Assembly (NCBI RefSeq): GCF_000686025.1
Contig: NZ_JMLQ01000005.1
Location: forward strand, 124,001 to 188,000
From: Rhodococcus sp. UNC23MFCrub1.1
GTDB taxonomy: Bacteria; Actinomycetota; Actinomycetes; Mycobacteriales; Mycobacteriaceae
Length of the DNA stretch: 64,000 nt
Direction of reading: 5' to 3'
Part shown: positions 50,865-62,471 of the stretch, one piece after another
Position numbering within the stretch: position 1 is the first letter of the stretch
Layout: each line of letters begins with the position of its first letter
Program-made: the position numbers and the translations under genes
The notes under the pieces: model-generated
Database searches by the model: none
What the model was told of the DNA's origin: nothing
The model's input: the letters and a program-made list of their open reading frames with translations, nothing else

Positions 50865-50945
50865 CGGCACCCTCGCTGACTCCCGGCGCCCGCTGACCCT
50901 CCCTGCCGCCCCCGCTGACCCTCACTGATCCCCGCTGATCCCCCC

Positions 50946-51005
50946 GCGAGTACGTCCATACTGTCGCGATTCCGCGCCGGTTCACGACGCTTCGGACGTA
51001 CTCGC
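50946..51005. terminator. Long imperfect palindrome between the PfpI-type gene and nuoN
   Basis: A 12-bp perfect outer stem, GCGAGTACGTCC at 50946-50957 and its complement at 50994-51005. The interior also pairs imperfectly (GTCGCGATTCCG facing CGGTTCACGAC), making nearly the whole 60 nt a single hairpin. It lies between convergent genes and can serve as a bidirectional terminator. Its length and regular interior also resemble a dispersed REP-like element. Confidence 0.6.
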
Positions 51006-51045
51006 CGGGAGCGGGCGGGCCGGGAGCGGGCGGGGGGGAAGGGGG

Positions 51046-52575
51046 TCAGACCATCGCGGCTGCAGCCCGCTCGGCGAGGTCGAGCAGCGGTTGCGGGAAG
51101 ACCCCGAGCACCACGGTGGCGACGGCCGACACGGCGACGGCCACGGTCGCGCCCGTTCCGTGGGTGATCGTCGCCGAGGGTCCCTCCGTTTCGGTGAAGA
51201 ACAGCACCACGATGACGCGGATGTAGAACGACGCGGCGATGGCACTGCTGACGACGCCGACGATCACCAGCGCGGCACCGCCGTCCTCGAGTGCGGCCTG
51301 GAAGACGGCGAACTTGCTTGTGAAGCCGCTCGTCAGCGGGATGCCGGCGAAGGCGAGCAGGAACAGCGCGAAGGCCGCCGCGGTCAGGGGCGACGATCGT
51401 CCGAGGCCCGCCCACCGGGACAGTTCGGTGACCTCGCCGCCCTGATCCCGCACGAGGGACACCACGGCGAAGGCGCCGAGTGTGCTGAAGGCGTAGGCCG
51501 CGAGATAGAACAGCGTGGCGGACACGCCCGCCGCTCCCGCGGAGACACCCGTGAGGATGAAGCCCGCGTGGGCGATCGACGAGTACGCCAGCATCCGCGT
51601 GACGTCGGTCTGCGTCACCGCGATCACGGCTCCCACGAGCATGGTGACGATGGCGACGGCCCACAGCATCGGCCGCCACGCGTCCTGGAGATCGGGCACG
51701 CCCACGACGAGAATGCGCAGCAGCGCGCCGAAGGCCGCCACCTTCGTGGCCGAGGCCATGAACGCGGTCACGGGCGTGGGTGCGCCCTGGTACACGTCGG
51801 GGATCCACGAATGAAACGGCACCGCACCGACTTTGAACAGCAGGCCGACGGCCACGAGACCGACCCCCAGCACGCCGAGAACCTGGTCCCCGTCGGCCAC
51901 GTCGGCGATGTCGTCGAGTCGGACGCTGCCCGCGTAGCCGTAGAGCAGCGCCGTGCCGAACAGGAAGAAGGCCGACGAGAACGCTCCGAGGAGGAAGTAC
52001 TTGAGCGACGCCTCCTGGGACAGCAGACGCCGACGACGCGCGAGACCGCACAGCAGGTACAGCGGGAGCGAGAGCACCTCCAGCGCGACGAACATGCTCA
52101 GCAGATCGTTCGAGGCCGGCAACACCATCATGCCGCCGACGGCGAACAGGGTGAGCGGGTAGATCTCGGTACGGGTGACCCGGGCAGTGACGGCACGGGC
52201 CTCGGCGACCGTGCCCGGCACCGTGGACGCCGCGGGCGTGAAGGCATCGACCGCAGCCACTTCGGGATGGTCGGACGAGCGATGCGCCATCAGTACGACC
52301 GACGCCGCGGACACCGCGACGATGACCCCCTGCAGGAACAGTGTGGGCCCGTCCACGGCCACCGACCCCACCGCGGCGACGGTGCTGGTTCCGGCCAGCG
52401 CGACGACGGCGGCGAACGCTGCCGCGAGTGCGCCGAGGGCGAGCACGAGATGGGTGACGCGGCGCCGATCGGCGGGAACGAACGCCTCGACCAGGACGCC
52501 GATCACCGCGGCCGCCAGCACGATGATCATGGGCGACAGCAGGCTGTACTCGAGGGACGGGGTGTCGATGGTCAT
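51046..52575 (-). CDS. nuoN: NADH-quinone oxidoreductase subunit N
   Basis: Antiporter-like membrane subunit (509 residues) of complex I, one of the three proton-pumping modules. Hallmarks are SMFVALEVLSLPLYLLCGLA, LKYFLLGAFSSAFFLFGTAL, LFKVGAVPFHSWIPDVYQGA with the channel lysine, and MLAYSSIAHAGFILTG. ATG at 52575 overlaps the nuoM stop by 4 nt. It is the last gene of the nuo operon, followed by the long palindrome. An insertion of about 30 hydrophilic residues near position 115 (TPAASTVPGTVAEARAVTAR) separates two helices. Confidence 0.95.
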   Translation of the reverse strand: MTIDTPSLEYSLLSPMIIVLAAAVIGVLVEAFVPADRRRVTHLVLALGALAAAFAAVVALAGTSTVAAVGSVAVDGPTLFLQGVIVAVSAASVVLMAHRSSDHPEVAAVDAFTPAASTVPGTVAEARAVTARVTRTEIYPLTLFAVGGMMVLPASNDLLSMFVALEVLSLPLYLLCGLARRRRLLSQEASLKYFLLGAFSSAFFLFGTALLYGYAGSVRLDDIADVADGDQVLGVLGVGLVAVGLLFKVGAVPFHSWIPDVYQGAPTPVTAFMASATKVAAFGALLRILVVGVPDLQDAWRPMLWAVAIVTMLVGAVIAVTQTDVTRMLAYSSIAHAGFILTGVSAGAAGVSATLFYLAAYAFSTLGAFAVVSLVRDQGGEVTELSRWAGLGRSSPLTAAAFALFLLAFAGIPLTSGFTSKFAVFQAALEDGGAALVIVGVVSSAIAASFYIRVIVVLFFTETEGPSATITHGTGATVAVAVSAVATVVLGVFPQPLLDLAERAAAAMV

Positions 52576-54119
52576 GGCGCGGCCACTCCTGTCTCGAGTT
52601 GCTCGACCGATGTGCGTTCGACGGCCGGCGTGAGGATGTCCAGCGCGGGTCTCGGGTACACGCCCAGCGCGATGACGAGCACGAGAAGTGGAGCGACGAC
52701 GGCGATCTCGCGCGGCACGAGATCGCGGATCCGTTCCGAGCCGGCGGCGACGGGCCCGGTCATCACCCGTTGATACAGCCACAGCACGTAGATCGCCGAG
52801 AGCACCAGCGCCGACGCCGCGATCACCGCCGCGACGCCGTAGCGCGGGAACGTTCCCACGAGGACCAGAAATTCGCTGACGAACGGGGCGAGTCCGGGAA
52901 GCGACAGAGTGGCCAGTCCGGCGACGAGGAACGTGCCGGCGAGCACGGGCGCCACCTTCTGCACACCCCCGTGGTCGGCGATGACCGCGCTCCCGCGCCG
53001 GGTGACGAGGAACCCTGCGACGAGGAACAGTGCGGCCGTGGCGATCCCGTGGTTCACCATGTACAGCGCGGACCCCGCCTGCGACTGGCTCGTCATGGCG
53101 AAGATGCCGAGGATGATGAACCCGAAGTGCGAGATGGAGGTGTACGCGATGAGGCGCATGATGTCGGTCGCGCCGATCGCCAGCACCGCGCCGTAGACGA
53201 TCCCGACGACGGCGAGCGTGATCACCGCCGGCGCGAAGGTCGCCGACGACTCCGGGAACAGCTGCAGGCAGTACCGCAGCATCCCGAAGGTGCCCACCTT
53301 GTCGACGACGGCCATCATCAGTACCGCGGTCGCCGGGGTGCTCTCGGTCGCCGCGCCGGGCAACCAGGTGTGCAGCGGCCACAGCGGCGCCTTCACGGCG
53401 AAGGCCACGAGGAATCCCAGGAACAGCGCGTTCAGCACGCCGGGCGAGGCGCCGAGTTCGCCGGCCGCCGCGGCGTCCGCGATGGCGCGCAGGTCGAACG
53501 TGCCCGCCGAGAAGGGACTCGCATCCGAGGCGGTGACGACGTACAGGCCGATGACGGCCGCCAGCATGACGAGCCCGCCCGCGAGGTTGTAAAGCAGGAA
53601 GGTCACCGCGGCGGAACGCGCTCGTCCGGCATCACGGCCGAAGCCGCCGATGAGGAAGTACATCGGCACGAGCATGGCCTCGAAGAAGAGGTAGAAGAGC
53701 AGGATGTCGAGGGAGACGAACGAGACCATGACCATCGACTCGACGACGAGGATCAACGCGACGTAGGTGTGGGTGCGGCGTGAGCGCGACGCGGGCGGGG
53801 TGTCGTTCCACCCGGCCAGCAGGAGGATCGGGACCAGGACAGCGGTCAGCAGTACGAGAGTCAGTGCGATGCCGTCGATCCCGAGTGTGTAGCCCGCACC
53901 GAAGCTGGGGATCCACTCGTGCTCCTCCACGAACTGGTATCCCGGCGCGCCCGCCTCGAACCCGATCGCACACAGCACGGCGAGGATGAGCACGACGCAC
54001 GATGTCGTGAGTCCCACCGCGCGGGCGGCCGCAGACCGGGTGGGCGGCACGGCGATCACTGCCAGCGCTCCGATCAGCGGGAGGAGCCAGAGCGCGCTCA
54101 GCACGGGAAGGTCGGTCAT
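52572..54119 (-). CDS. nuoM: NADH-quinone oxidoreductase subunit M
   Basis: Antiporter-like proton-pumping subunit (515 residues). Recognisable blocks are [40 protein letters not shown] with the key glutamate, [20 protein letters not shown] with the lysine and [23 protein letters not shown] at 54119 overlaps the nuoL stop by 4 nt, and its own stop overlaps nuoN by 4 nt. In the assembled membrane arm it lies between NuoL and NuoN. Confidence 0.96.
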   Translation of the reverse strand: MTDLPVLSALWLLPLIGALAVIAVPPTRSAAARAVGLTTSCVVLILAVLCAIGFEAGAPGYQFVEEHEWIPSFGAGYTLGIDGIALTLVLLTAVLVPILLLAGWNDTPPASRSRRTHTYVALILVVESMVMVSFVSLDILLFYLFFEAMLVPMYFLIGGFGRDAGRARSAAVTFLLYNLAGGLVMLAAVIGLYVVTASDASPFSAGTFDLRAIADAAAAGELGASPGVLNALFLGFLVAFAVKAPLWPLHTWLPGAATESTPATAVLMMAVVDKVGTFGMLRYCLQLFPESSATFAPAVITLAVVGIVYGAVLAIGATDIMRLIAYTSISHFGFIILGIFAMTSQSQAGSALYMVNHGIATAALFLVAGFLVTRRGSAVIADHGGVQKVAPVLAGTFLVAGLATLSLPGLAPFVSEFLVLVGTFPRYGVAAVIAASALVLSAIYVLWLYQRVMTGPVAAGSERIRDLVPREIAVVAPLLVLVIALGVYPRPALDILTPAVERTSVEQLETGVAAP

Positions 54120-56002
54120 CGCGTCACTCCCAGTGCCACGGTCAGGGCGACGACCACCAGGACGGCCCCGGCGAACATCGAGAGGGCGTACGACCGGACG
54201 AACCCGTTCTGCCACCGGCGTAGTCGTGTGGAGGACTCCCGGACCGCGGTGGCGACGGCACCCACCACTCCCTCGACGCCGACGCGGTCGGCGGTGACCA
54301 CCGCGGCGGTCGCCCGCTGACCCGGCCGCATGAAGACGGCCTCGTTCACCGCGTCTCCGTACAGATCTCGGCGGGCGGCCGCGGTGAGGACCGACCCCGT
54401 GGGTGCGGTCATCGGGATCGCCGATCGGCCGTACATGCGCACGGCCACGCCCACTCCCGAGGCGACGGTCACCAGCACCGCGAGGGTGACGGCCCACGCG
54501 GGTACGAGGTGTGCGGGGTCGTGTTCACCGACGACCGGGGCGAGCCATCCCTCCAATCGGGCGCCGATCGCGAGAAGCGCACCGGCACCGACGGATCCGA
54601 CGGCCAGCACGATCATCGGGCCGGTCATGCTCGCGGGTGCCTCGTGCGGGTGGACTCCGCTCCGCCACCGCCGCTCGCCGAAGAACGTGAGGATCATGAC
54701 CCGCGTCATGTAGAACGCTGTCAGTCCCGCGCCGACCAAGGTGGCCGCGCCGAGCGCCGCACCCTTCGCACCGCCGGCGTCGATCGCGGCCTCGATGATG
54801 CCGTCCTTCGAGAAGAACCCCGAGAACGGTGGGACACCGATGATGGCGAGATAGGCCAGCCCGAACGTCACGTAGGTGATCGGCAGGACGGTGCGCAGTC
54901 CGCCGTACCGCCGCATGTCCGTCTCGTCGTTCGTCGCGTGCATCACGGACCCCGCGCCGAGGAACAGGCCGGCCTTGAAGAATCCGTGCGTGAGCAGGTG
55001 CAGGATCGCGACCGCGTACCCGGCGGGGCCGAGACCGGCCGCGAGCACCATGTACCCGATCTGGCTCATCGTCGACGCTGCCAGAGCCTTCTTGATGTCG
55101 TCCTTCGCGCAGCCGATGACGGCCCCGAAGAGCAGCGTCACGGCGCCGACCAGCACGACGACGTTCTGGGCGGCCGGGGACGCCTCGAAGACGGGCCCGG
55201 ACCGGACGACGAGGTACACACCGGCGGTGACCATCGTCGCGGCGTGGATGAGCGCCGAGACGGGCGTCGGGCCCTCCATCGCGTCGCCCAGCCACGATTG
55301 CAGCGGCACCTGCGCCGACTTGCCGCACGCGGCGAGCAGGAGGACGAGGCCGAGGGCGGTCGCGGTGCCATCGCCCATGCCGTCGACCCCGGCGAACACG
55401 TCGTCGTACGAGACGGATCCGACGGACGAGATCATGATCATCAGCGCGACGGCCAGTCCGATGTCGCCGACACGATTGACGACGAACGCCTTGCGTGCGG
55501 CCGAGGCCGCCGACGGCCGGGTGGACCAGAATCCGATCAACAGGTACGACGCGAGGCCCACGCCCTCCCATCCGACGTACAGGCCGAGGAAGTTGTCCGC
55601 CATGACCAGCAGCAGCATCGCGGCCACGAACAGATTGAGGTACGCGAAGAATCGGCGGCGCGCGGGATCGTCCCGCATGTACCCGATCGAGTACACGTGG
55701 ATGAGGGTTCCGACGCCGGTGATGAGCAGGACGAAGCACACCGACAGCTGGTCGAGGCGGAGACCGAACTCGATCTGCAGCGACTCGACCGGAACGTAGG
55801 TGAAGACCGTCTGCGAGAGCGCGCGGTCCTCCGCCGCCCGCCCGGCCATGTCGACGAAGGCGACGACGGCCAGCGCGAACGACGCGAGCATCGCCGCGCA
55901 CGCGAGGAGGTGGCCCCACGCATCGCTCCGGCGTCCACCCAGCAGCAGCACGACGGCTCCGGCGAGGGGAATGAGCGGCAGCAGAACCAGAGTCGTCGCC
56001 AT
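54116..56002 (-). CDS. nuoL: NADH-quinone oxidoreductase subunit L
   Basis: Distal proton-pumping subunit (628 residues). Family blocks are [77 protein letters not shown] and [15 protein letters not shown]. The C-terminal part holds the long lateral helix expected of NuoL and ends with a hydrophobic anchor. The start follows nuoK after 1 nt and the stop overlaps nuoM by 4 nt. Confidence 0.96.
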   Translation of the reverse strand: MATTLVLLPLIPLAGAVVLLLGGRRSDAWGHLLACAAMLASFALAVVAFVDMAGRAAEDRALSQTVFTYVPVESLQIEFGLRLDQLSVCFVLLITGVGTLIHVYSIGYMRDDPARRRFFAYLNLFVAAMLLLVMADNFLGLYVGWEGVGLASYLLIGFWSTRPSAASAARKAFVVNRVGDIGLAVALMIMISSVGSVSYDDVFAGVDGMGDGTATALGLVLLLAACGKSAQVPLQSWLGDAMEGPTPVSALIHAATMVTAGVYLVVRSGPVFEASPAAQNVVVLVGAVTLLFGAVIGCAKDDIKKALAASTMSQIGYMVLAAGLGPAGYAVAILHLLTHGFFKAGLFLGAGSVMHATNDETDMRRYGGLRTVLPITYVTFGLAYLAIIGVPPFSGFFSKDGIIEAAIDAGGAKGAALGAATLVGAGLTAFYMTRVMILTFFGERRWRSGVHPHEAPASMTGPMIVLAVGSVGAGALLAIGARLEGWLAPVVGEHDPAHLVPAWAVTLAVLVTVASGVGVAVRMYGRSAIPMTAPTGSVLTAAARRDLYGDAVNEAVFMRPGQRATAAVVTADRVGVEGVVGAVATAVRESSTRLRRWQNGFVRSYALSMFAGAVLVVVALTVALGVTR

Positions 56003-56003
56003 G

Positions 56004-56303
56004 TCAGTACTTCAACAGACTGTCGTCGTCGACCGAGACCGATCGACGAGAGCGGAAGATCGCCATGATGACGGCCAGACCCACCACCACCTCGGCGGCG
56101 GCGACGACCATCGTGAAGAACGCGAAGACCTGTCCGTCCAGGCTTCCGTGCATCCGCGAGAACGTCACGAAGGCCAGGTTCGCGGCGTTGAGCATCAGCT
56201 CGATGCACATGAAGACGACGATGGCGTTGCGGCGCAGGAGGACACCGGCGGCGCCGATGGTGAACAGGGCCGCGGACAGGTACAGGTAGTACTCCGGGTT
56301 CAT
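56004..56303 (-). CDS. nuoK: NADH-quinone oxidoreductase subunit K
   Basis: Small three-helix membrane subunit (99 residues) of complex [21 protein letters not shown] is followed by [20 protein letters not shown], with the conserved membrane glutamate in [11 protein letters not shown], and [20 protein letters not shown] with the second glutamate. ATG at 56303 overlaps the nuoJ stop by 4 nt. Confidence 0.97.
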   Translation of the reverse strand: MNPEYYLYLSAALFTIGAAGVLLRRNAIVVFMCIELMLNAANLAFVTFSRMHGSLDGQVFAFFTMVVAAAEVVVGLAVIMAIFRSRRSVSVDDDSLLKY

Positions 56304-56998
56304 CGGCTCGGCCCGTCGCGGAACTGCCGACTGACCGACGACTCGGCGTCGCTGCCGTCGGGGAGACGAGCGGGCCGGTCCACACCGTTGTGGCGTGCGT
56401 AGACACCCGGGCTCGGCAGCGGTGTCACGCGGTCTCCGAAGCGGAACCTGTCCTGCGACAGCTCCTTCTGGGTTCTGGTCCGGCCGACGGCGTCCCGGTG
56501 GGTCAGCACCATGGCACCGATCGTGGCAGTGATGAGCAGCGCTCCGGTGAGCTCGAAGGCCCACACGTAGCGCACGAACACCAGCTCGGCGAGCCCCTCG
56601 ACGTTCGCCGGCGACTGCGCGGTGAAGCCGCGGAAGTCGCTCAGCGCGGCATTGCCGAGCCCCCCGATCAGCAGGACACCGAATCCGAGACCCACGACGA
56701 TGGCCGCGATGCGGTGCCCCCGTAGCGATTCGACGAGCGAGTCCGACGAGTCCACCCCCACGAGCATGAGTACGAAGAGGAAGAGCATCATCACGGCGCC
56801 GGTGTAGACCACGATCTGGACGACACCGAGGAAGACGGCACCCTGGACGATGTAGAAGATCGCGAGCACCACCATCGTCGATGCCAGGAACAGAGCCGAG
56901 TACACGGCTTTCGCCGACGCCACGACGCCCAGCGCGCCGATGAGAGCGAGCGGGGCGAGGATCCAGAAGGCGATGGCCTCGGAGGTCGAGACGATCAT
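56300..56998 (-). CDS. nuoJ: NADH-quinone oxidoreductase subunit J
   Basis: Membrane subunit (232 residues) with five helices in its first ~170 residues. [20 protein letters not shown] and [20 protein letters not shown] give the conserved helix 3 that undergoes rotation during coupling. A hydrophilic cytoplasmic tail of about 60 residues ([36 protein letters not shown]) is typical of actinobacterial NuoJ. ATG at 56998 overlaps nuoI by 4 nt; its stop overlaps nuoK by 4 nt. Confidence 0.96.
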   Translation of the reverse strand: MIVSTSEAIAFWILAPLALIGALGVVASAKAVYSALFLASTMVVLAIFYIVQGAVFLGVVQIVVYTGAVMMLFLFVLMLVGVDSSDSLVESLRGHRIAAIVVGLGFGVLLIGGLGNAALSDFRGFTAQSPANVEGLAELVFVRYVWAFELTGALLITATIGAMVLTHRDAVGRTRTQKELSQDRFRFGDRVTPLPSPGVYARHNGVDRPARLPDGSDAESSVSRQFRDGPSR

Positions 56999-57519
56999 CG
57001 GTCCGCCTCCCGCCGGGCGATGACGGCCCCGCGGTAGTAGTCCTCGTCGGTGGCGCCGTCGGCCATGGCGTGCGGGGGCGCGTCCATCCCCTCGGCGAGC
57101 GAGGCCAACAGATCGGTCTTCTCGTAGATCAGATCGGCGCGGTTGTCGTCGGCCATCTCGTACTCGTTGGTCATGGTCAGGGCGCGGGTGGGGCACGCCT
57201 CGATGCACAGACCGCACCCGATGCACCGCAGGTAGTTGATCTGGTAGACGCGCCCGTACCGTTCGCCGGGCGAGTACCGCTCGGTCTCCGTGTTGTCGGC
57301 GCCCTCGACGTAGATGGCGTCGGCGGGGCACGCCCACGCGCACAGTTCGCAGCCGATGCACTTCTCCAGGCCGTCCGCGTAGCGATTCAGCTGGTGACGG
57401 CCGTGGTACCGCGTCGCCGTCGGTACCTTCTCCTCCGGATACGACTCGGTCTCCGGCTTCTTGAACATGGTGGCGAAGGTGACGCCGAAACCCGCGACAG
57501 GTCCCAGGAATTCAGGCAT
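56995..57519 (-). CDS. nuoI: NADH-quinone oxidoreductase subunit I
   Basis: Ferredoxin-like subunit (174 residues) carrying clusters N6a and N6b that pass electrons towards quinone. Two complete 4Fe-4S motifs are visible: [20 protein letters not shown] and [20 protein letters not shown]. An N-terminal amphipathic stretch ([20 protein letters not shown]) anchors it to the membrane arm. ATG at 57519 overlaps the nuoH 3' end by 8 nt; its stop overlaps nuoJ by 4 nt. Confidence 0.97.
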   Translation of the reverse strand: MPEFLGPVAGFGVTFATMFKKPETESYPEEKVPTATRYHGRHQLNRYADGLEKCIGCELCAWACPADAIYVEGADNTETERYSPGERYGRVYQINYLRCIGCGLCIEACPTRALTMTNEYEMADDNRADLIYEKTDLLASLAEGMDAPPHAMADGATDEDYYRGAVIARREADR

Positions 57520-58786
57520 CGGTCGTCTCCTTGGTGATGGGTCGAGGGCGTGCCGGACCGGGTGAGCGGTCCGGCATCGGAGGCACGGGGAACCCGCCCG
57601 CCGCGGCATCGACCCCCTGCTGGTCCGCCGTCGCACCGGAGTGGGTCCGTTCCAGGCGCCCACGCCGTAGCGTCCGGGCGAGCACGGCGATCAGGGCGGC
57701 GGTGTAGACCAGTGACACCACCACGGTGACCGGGCGGACGTGCGGGGAGTCGAGGAGGAGGACGCGCACGGCCGCGATGACCATGATCCACAGCAGCGCA
57801 GCGGGAATGAGCACCTTCCACCCGAAGTTCATGAACTGGTCGTAGCGCAGGCGTGGCAGGGTGCTGCGGAGCCAGACGAAGACGAACAGGAAGCCCCACA
57901 CCTTGATCGTGAACCAGAGAACGGGCCACCAGCCCTGATTGGCGCCGTCCCACAGGCTGATCGGGAAGGGGGCGCGCCAGCCGCCGAGAAAAAGCGTGGT
58001 CGCGAGCGCCGAGACGGTGACCATGTTCACGTACTCCGCGAGCATGAACATGGCGAACCGGAGCGAGGAGTACTCGGTGTGGAATCCGCCGACCAGTTCG
58101 CCCTCCGCCTCGGGGAGATCGAACGGCGCACGGTTGGTCTCGCCCACCATCGAGGTGATGTAGACGAGGAACGACGGCAGCAGCATCACGACGAACCACA
58201 GGCGCTCCTGCGAGGCGACGATGCCGGACGTCGACATGGTGCCCGCGTAGAGGAACACGGCCGCGAAGCTCAGGCCCATGGCCACCTCGTACGAGATCAC
58301 CTGCGCGGTCGAGCGCAGTGCTCCCAGAAGCGGATACGTGGAACCGGACGACCACCCGGCCAGGACGATGCCGTACACACCGATCGAGGTCACGGCCAGG
58401 ATGTAGAGCACCGCGACGGGCATGTCGGTCAGCTGGAGCGGGGTGATGTGCCCGAACACCGACACGGTGGGGCCGAACGGGATCACGGCGAAGGCCATGA
58501 AGGCGGGGACGACCGAGATGATCGGTGCCAGCAGGTAGATCGGACGGTCCACGCCCCTCGGGACGATCCCCTCCTTCAGGGCGAGCTTCACACCGTCAGC
58601 GAGGCTCTGCAGGATGCCCCACGGCCCGACCCTGTTGGGGCCGATGCGCATCTGCATCCAGGCCATGACCTTGCGCTCGGCGTAGATCGCGATGAGCGGT
58701 GTCAGCACGAGGAAGCCGAAGACGGCGAGCGCCTTGGCGACGACCAGCCACAGTGGGTCGATCCCGAAGACGGAGAGGTCGGTCAT
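57512..58786 (-). CDS. nuoH: NADH-quinone oxidoreductase subunit H
   Basis: Membrane subunit (424 residues) that forms most of the quinone chamber. Diagnostic runs are [60 protein letters not shown], and [20 protein letters not shown] with the conserved glutamates. After the last helix is a Pro/Arg-rich tail of about 55 residues, longer than in E. coli but usual in actinobacteria. ATG at 58786 overlaps nuoG by 4 nt. Confidence 0.97.
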   Translation of the reverse strand: MTDLSVFGIDPLWLVVAKALAVFGFLVLTPLIAIYAERKVMAWMQMRIGPNRVGPWGILQSLADGVKLALKEGIVPRGVDRPIYLLAPIISVVPAFMAFAVIPFGPTVSVFGHITPLQLTDMPVAVLYILAVTSIGVYGIVLAGWSSGSTYPLLGALRSTAQVISYEVAMGLSFAAVFLYAGTMSTSGIVASQERLWFVVMLLPSFLVYITSMVGETNRAPFDLPEAEGELVGGFHTEYSSLRFAMFMLAEYVNMVTVSALATTLFLGGWRAPFPISLWDGANQGWWPVLWFTIKVWGFLFVFVWLRSTLPRLRYDQFMNFGWKVLIPAALLWIMVIAAVRVLLLDSPHVRPVTVVVSLVYTAALIAVLARTLRRGRLERTHSGATADQQGVDAAAGGFPVPPMPDRSPGPARPRPITKETTDA

Positions 58787-61158
58787 GACGGTGCTCCTGC
58801 CGAGAGACGCACGGCGGCACCGGGTGCGACGTGGAGGGTCGCACTCACTCGGGACGGTGCCGAGTTCCACGGCAGCCACACCACGTGGTCCGGCATGGCG
58901 GTGACGCGGAGCGGGAGCGTGATCGACCCCGAGTCGGTGGAGACGGTCAGTGGCTCACCGTCGGACACCCCGGTGTCGGCCGCGGTCGCGGGCGACAGCC
59001 GGGCGACGGGGGTCCGCGCCGTGCCGGCGAGATCGGTCTCCCCGTCCTGCATCCGCCCGGCGTCGAGCAGCATCCGCCAGCCGGCCAGTACGGCGGTTCC
59101 TGCGCCGAGGGCGGTCGGTGCCGCGCTGCCGCGGTCCGGAACGTCGGGGGATCCGGGTGCCGACCCGGCCGCGTCGAGTTCGCGGCGTGCCGCGTCGGCG
59201 TCCGGCAGTCGGAGGCGGTGACCCATCTCGGTGGCGATCGCGTCGAGGACCCGCAGGTCGGCCATCATGGACGGCGTCGGGAGTGCTGCTCCGAACGTGC
59301 GCCGGCGGCCTTCCCAGGTGGTGAACGATCCGGCTTTCTGCGCGACGGCGGCGACCGGGAACACGACGTCGGCCCGGTCGGTCACCTCGCTGCTGCGCAG
59401 ATCCAGTGCGACGACGAAGGGGGCTCGGTCGAGCGCGGCGCGGGCCGCGTCGGGATCGGGGAGGTCGTCGAGCTCGACACCGGCCACGACGAGCGCGCGG
59501 AGGTCGGCGCCGAGGATGCCGACCGTGTCCCGGCCCGGTGTCGCCGGCAGATCGTCGACACCCCACGCCGCGGCCACCGCGTGCCGAGCCGCGGGGTCGC
59601 CCACCCGGCGACCTCCGTGCAGGAGGGTGGGGAACGCACCCGAGTCGAGGGCGCCGCGGTCACCGGCACGGCGGGGGATCCACGCGACGCGGGCGCCGGT
59701 GTTGTCGGCGGTGCGCGCGACCGCGGCGAGGGTGCCGGGGCTCGACGCCGCGCGCTCGCCGACGAGGATCACCGCGCCCGGCACGCGCAGCTGGTCGAGC
59801 ACGTCCGGGTCCGCCAGCCCCGCGGCCTCCGTCCCCGGCACCGTGGGACGCACGTCGGCTCTCAGCTTCGTGCTGCCGGGCGACGCGAAGGGCGCCAGTG
59901 TCAGTACGCGAGTGTGTCCCCCGCGCACTGCCTTCCGCAGGCGGAGGAAGACGATGGGGCTCTCCTCCTCCGGTTCGAAGGACACGAGGACGACGATCGG
60001 TGCGGCCTCGAGTGCGGCGTACGTGACGTCGATCCCGCGGCCGGCCACCCGAGCGGACAGGAAGTCGGTCTCCTCCTCGGACGTCGGGCGGGCTCGGAAG
60101 TCGATGTCGTTGGTACCCAGCGCGATCCGCGCGAACTTGCTGTAGGCGTACGCGTCCTCGACGGTGAGACGGCCCCCGGTGAGCACGCCGGCGTGTCCGC
60201 GAGCCTCCGCCAGGCCCCGAGCGGCCACCGCCAGGGCCTCCGACCACGACGCGGGCTCGAGGGTGGTTCCGCGTCGGACCAGCGGGGTGTCGAGGCGATC
60301 GGGCAGCGTGCCGTACGCGAACGCCCAGCGGCCCTTGTCGCAGCTCCATTCCTCGTTGACCTCGGGATCGTCGCCGGCCAACCGACGCAACACCTTTCCG
60401 CGGCGATGGTCCGTGCGCTGGGCGCACCCACTGGAGCAGTGCTCGCAGACGCTGGGAGTCGACACCAGGTCGAAGGGCCGCGCGCGGAATCGGTAGGCGG
60501 TGTTGGTGAGTGCACCCACCGGACAGATCTGCACGGTGTTGCCGGAGAAGTACGACTCGAACGGCTCGGCGCCGTAGATGCCGACCTGTTGCAGCGCACC
60601 GCGTTCGAGCAGATCGATGAACGGGTCACCGGCGATCTGCTCGGAGAAGCGCGTGCACCGGGCGCAGAGGACGCACCGCTCCCGGTCGAGCAGGACCTCG
60701 GTCGACAGGGGGATCGGCTTGGGATACGTGCGTTTGGTCTCCGTGAAGCGCGACTCGGTGCGGCCGGTGGACATGGCCTGGTTCTGCAGCGGGCACTCGC
60801 CACCCTTGTCGCACACCGGGCAGTCCAGCGGATGGTTGATCAGGAGCAGTTCCATCACTCCGCGCTGCGCCTTCTCGGCGATTTCCGAGCTGTGCTGCGT
60901 CCGGATCACCATGCCGTCGGACACCGTGGTGGTGCACGACGCCAGGGGCTTGCGTTGACCCTCGACGTCGACCAGGCACTGCCGGCACGCGCCGACCGGG
61001 TCGAGCAGCGGGTGGTCGCAGAACCGCGGGATCTGCACACCGAGCATCTCGGCCGCCCGGATCACCAGGGTGCCTTTCGGGACCGACATCGGGACGCCGT
61101 CGAGGGTGATGTCCACCGTCGTCTCGGCGCGCGCGCCGTCGTTCTGCACCGTGGTCAT
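58783..61158 (-). CDS. nuoG: NADH-quinone oxidoreductase subunit G
   Basis: Large peripheral iron-sulphur subunit (791 residues). The N-terminal part holds the 2Fe-2S site ([20 protein letters not shown]), the His/Cys 4Fe-4S site ([17 protein letters not shown]) and the pair [10 protein letters not shown] with CPVGALT. A further C-x2-C-x3-C-x27-C set starting at CEHCSSGC matches the off-pathway N7 cluster. The remainder is a degenerate molybdopterin-oxidoreductase fold. ATG at 61158 is preferred over the frame to 61206. Start and stop overlap nuoF and nuoH by 4 nt. Confidence 0.96.
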   Translation of the reverse strand: MTTVQNDGARAETTVDITLDGVPMSVPKGTLVIRAAEMLGVQIPRFCDHPLLDPVGACRQCLVDVEGQRKPLASCTTTVSDGMVIRTQHSSEIAEKAQRGVMELLLINHPLDCPVCDKGGECPLQNQAMSTGRTESRFTETKRTYPKPIPLSTEVLLDRERCVLCARCTRFSEQIAGDPFIDLLERGALQQVGIYGAEPFESYFSGNTVQICPVGALTNTAYRFRARPFDLVSTPSVCEHCSSGCAQRTDHRRGKVLRRLAGDDPEVNEEWSCDKGRWAFAYGTLPDRLDTPLVRRGTTLEPASWSEALAVAARGLAEARGHAGVLTGGRLTVEDAYAYSKFARIALGTNDIDFRARPTSEEETDFLSARVAGRGIDVTYAALEAAPIVVLVSFEPEEESPIVFLRLRKAVRGGHTRVLTLAPFASPGSTKLRADVRPTVPGTEAAGLADPDVLDQLRVPGAVILVGERAASSPGTLAAVARTADNTGARVAWIPRRAGDRGALDSGAFPTLLHGGRRVGDPAARHAVAAAWGVDDLPATPGRDTVGILGADLRALVVAGVELDDLPDPDAARAALDRAPFVVALDLRSSEVTDRADVVFPVAAVAQKAGSFTTWEGRRRTFGAALPTPSMMADLRVLDAIATEMGHRLRLPDADAARRELDAAGSAPGSPDVPDRGSAAPTALGAGTAVLAGWRMLLDAGRMQDGETDLAGTARTPVARLSPATAADTGVSDGEPLTVSTDSGSITLPLRVTAMPDHVVWLPWNSAPSRVSATLHVAPGAAVRLSAGAPS

Positions 61159-62471
61159 GTCAGTTGTCCTGCCATCAGGGTGGAGAGGTGCGGATCGAAG
61201 GGGCATCCACCCTGCTCCACGTGCGCCACGTACTCGTCCCGGAAGTGGGCGATCGACGAGACGATGGGGCTGGCCGCCCCGTCTCCCAACGCGCAGAACG
61301 ACTTTCCCAGGATGCTGTCGGCGACGTCGAGCAGCTTCTGCAGGTCACCCTCCGATCCGGTACCGTTCTCGAGGCGCGCGAGTATCTGCACCAGCCAGTA
61401 GGTGCCCTCGCGGCAGGGGGTGCATTTCCCGCACGATTCGTGCGCGTAGAACTCGCTCCAGCGACGGACCGCGCGGACCACGCAGGTCGTCTCGTCGAAG
61501 ATCTGGAGTGCTTTCGTGCCGAGCATCGATCCCGCGGCGCTCACACCCTCGTAGTCGAGCGGGACGTCGAGGTGCTCGGCCGTGAAGATCGGGGTGGAGG
61601 ATCCGCCGGGTGTCCAGAACTTCAGCGTGTGCCCGGCGCGGACACCGCCCGCGTGCTCGAGCAACTCGCGCAACGTGATGCCGAGCGGCGCCTCGTACTG
61701 TCCGGGGCGGATGACGTGGCCGGAGAGGGAGTACAGCGTGAAGCCGGGTGACTTCTCACTGCCCATCGAGCGGAACCACTGCGTCCCGCGCGCCAGGACC
61801 GTCGGCACACTCGCGATGGACTCGACGTTGTTGACGACGGTGGGGCTCGCGTAGAGGCCCGCCACGGCGGGGAACGGTGGCCGCAGCCGGGGCTGGCCGC
61901 GGCGCCCCTCGAGAGAGTCGAGCAGTGCGGTCTCCTCGCCGCAGATGTAGGCGCCCGCCCCCGCATGGACGACGAGGTCCAGATCGAACCCGGAGCCCTG
62001 GATGTCCGTGCCCAGGTACCCCGCGGCGTAGGCCTCGGCGACCGCGGCCTGCAGCCGCCGCAGCGCCGGCACCACCTCACCGCGGAGGTAGACGAACGCG
62101 TGCGACGAGCGGATGGCGTACGCCGCGATCACGATGCCCTCGACCAGCGCGTGGGGTGTGGCCATCAGCAGCGGCATGTCCTTGCACGTGCCCGGCTCCG
62201 ATTCGTCGGCGTTCACCACCAGGTAGTGCGGCACGGTCTGGTCCGCGGGTGTCGGGCCGTCCTGGGGGATGAAGCTCCACTTCGTGCCGGTGGGGAAGCC
62301 GGCGCCGCCGCGACCACGCAGGCCGGAGTCCTTGACCGTGCCGATCACCTCGTCGGGTGTCATCGCCAGGGCTGCGGCGAGACCGTCGTACCCGCCGTGG
62401 CGGCGGTAGGTGTCCAGAGTCCAGGACTCGGGCTCGTCCCAGTAGCGGCTCAGAACCGGGGTGAGTGTCAC
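61155..62471 (-). CDS. nuoF: NADH-quinone oxidoreductase subunit F
   Basis: NADH-binding subunit (438 residues) holding FMN and cluster N3. The FMN/NADH motifs are [19 protein letters not shown] and [20 protein letters not shown], and the 4Fe-4S ligands are in [15 protein letters not shown] plus the later Cys of [16 protein letters not shown] at 62471 is the start and overlaps the nuoE stop by 4 nt; the stop overlaps nuoG by 4 nt. Confidence 0.97.
   Translation of the reverse strand: MTLTPVLSRYWDEPESWTLDTYRRHGGYDGLAAALAMTPDEVIGTVKDSGLRGRGGAGFPTGTKWSFIPQDGPTPADQTVPHYLVVNADESEPGTCKDMPLLMATPHALVEGIVIAAYAIRSSHAFVYLRGEVVPALRRLQAAVAEAYAAGYLGTDIQGSGFDLDLVVHAGAGAYICGEETALLDSLEGRRGQPRLRPPFPAVAGLYASPTVVNNVESIASVPTVLARGTQWFRSMGSEKSPGFTLYSLSGHVIRPGQYEAPLGITLRELLEHAGGVRAGHTLKFWTPGGSSTPIFTAEHLDVPLDYEGVSAAGSMLGTKALQIFDETTCVVRAVRRWSEFYAHESCGKCTPCREGTYWLVQILARLENGTGSEGDLQKLLDVADSILGKSFCALGDGAASPIVSSIAHFRDEYVAHVEQGGCPFDPHLSTLMAGQLT

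Noticed and set aside
57740-59221. 493-residue plus-strand frame opposite nuoH/nuoG
   Set aside because: His/Asp/Gln-rich shadow; nuo genes on the minus strand are certain.
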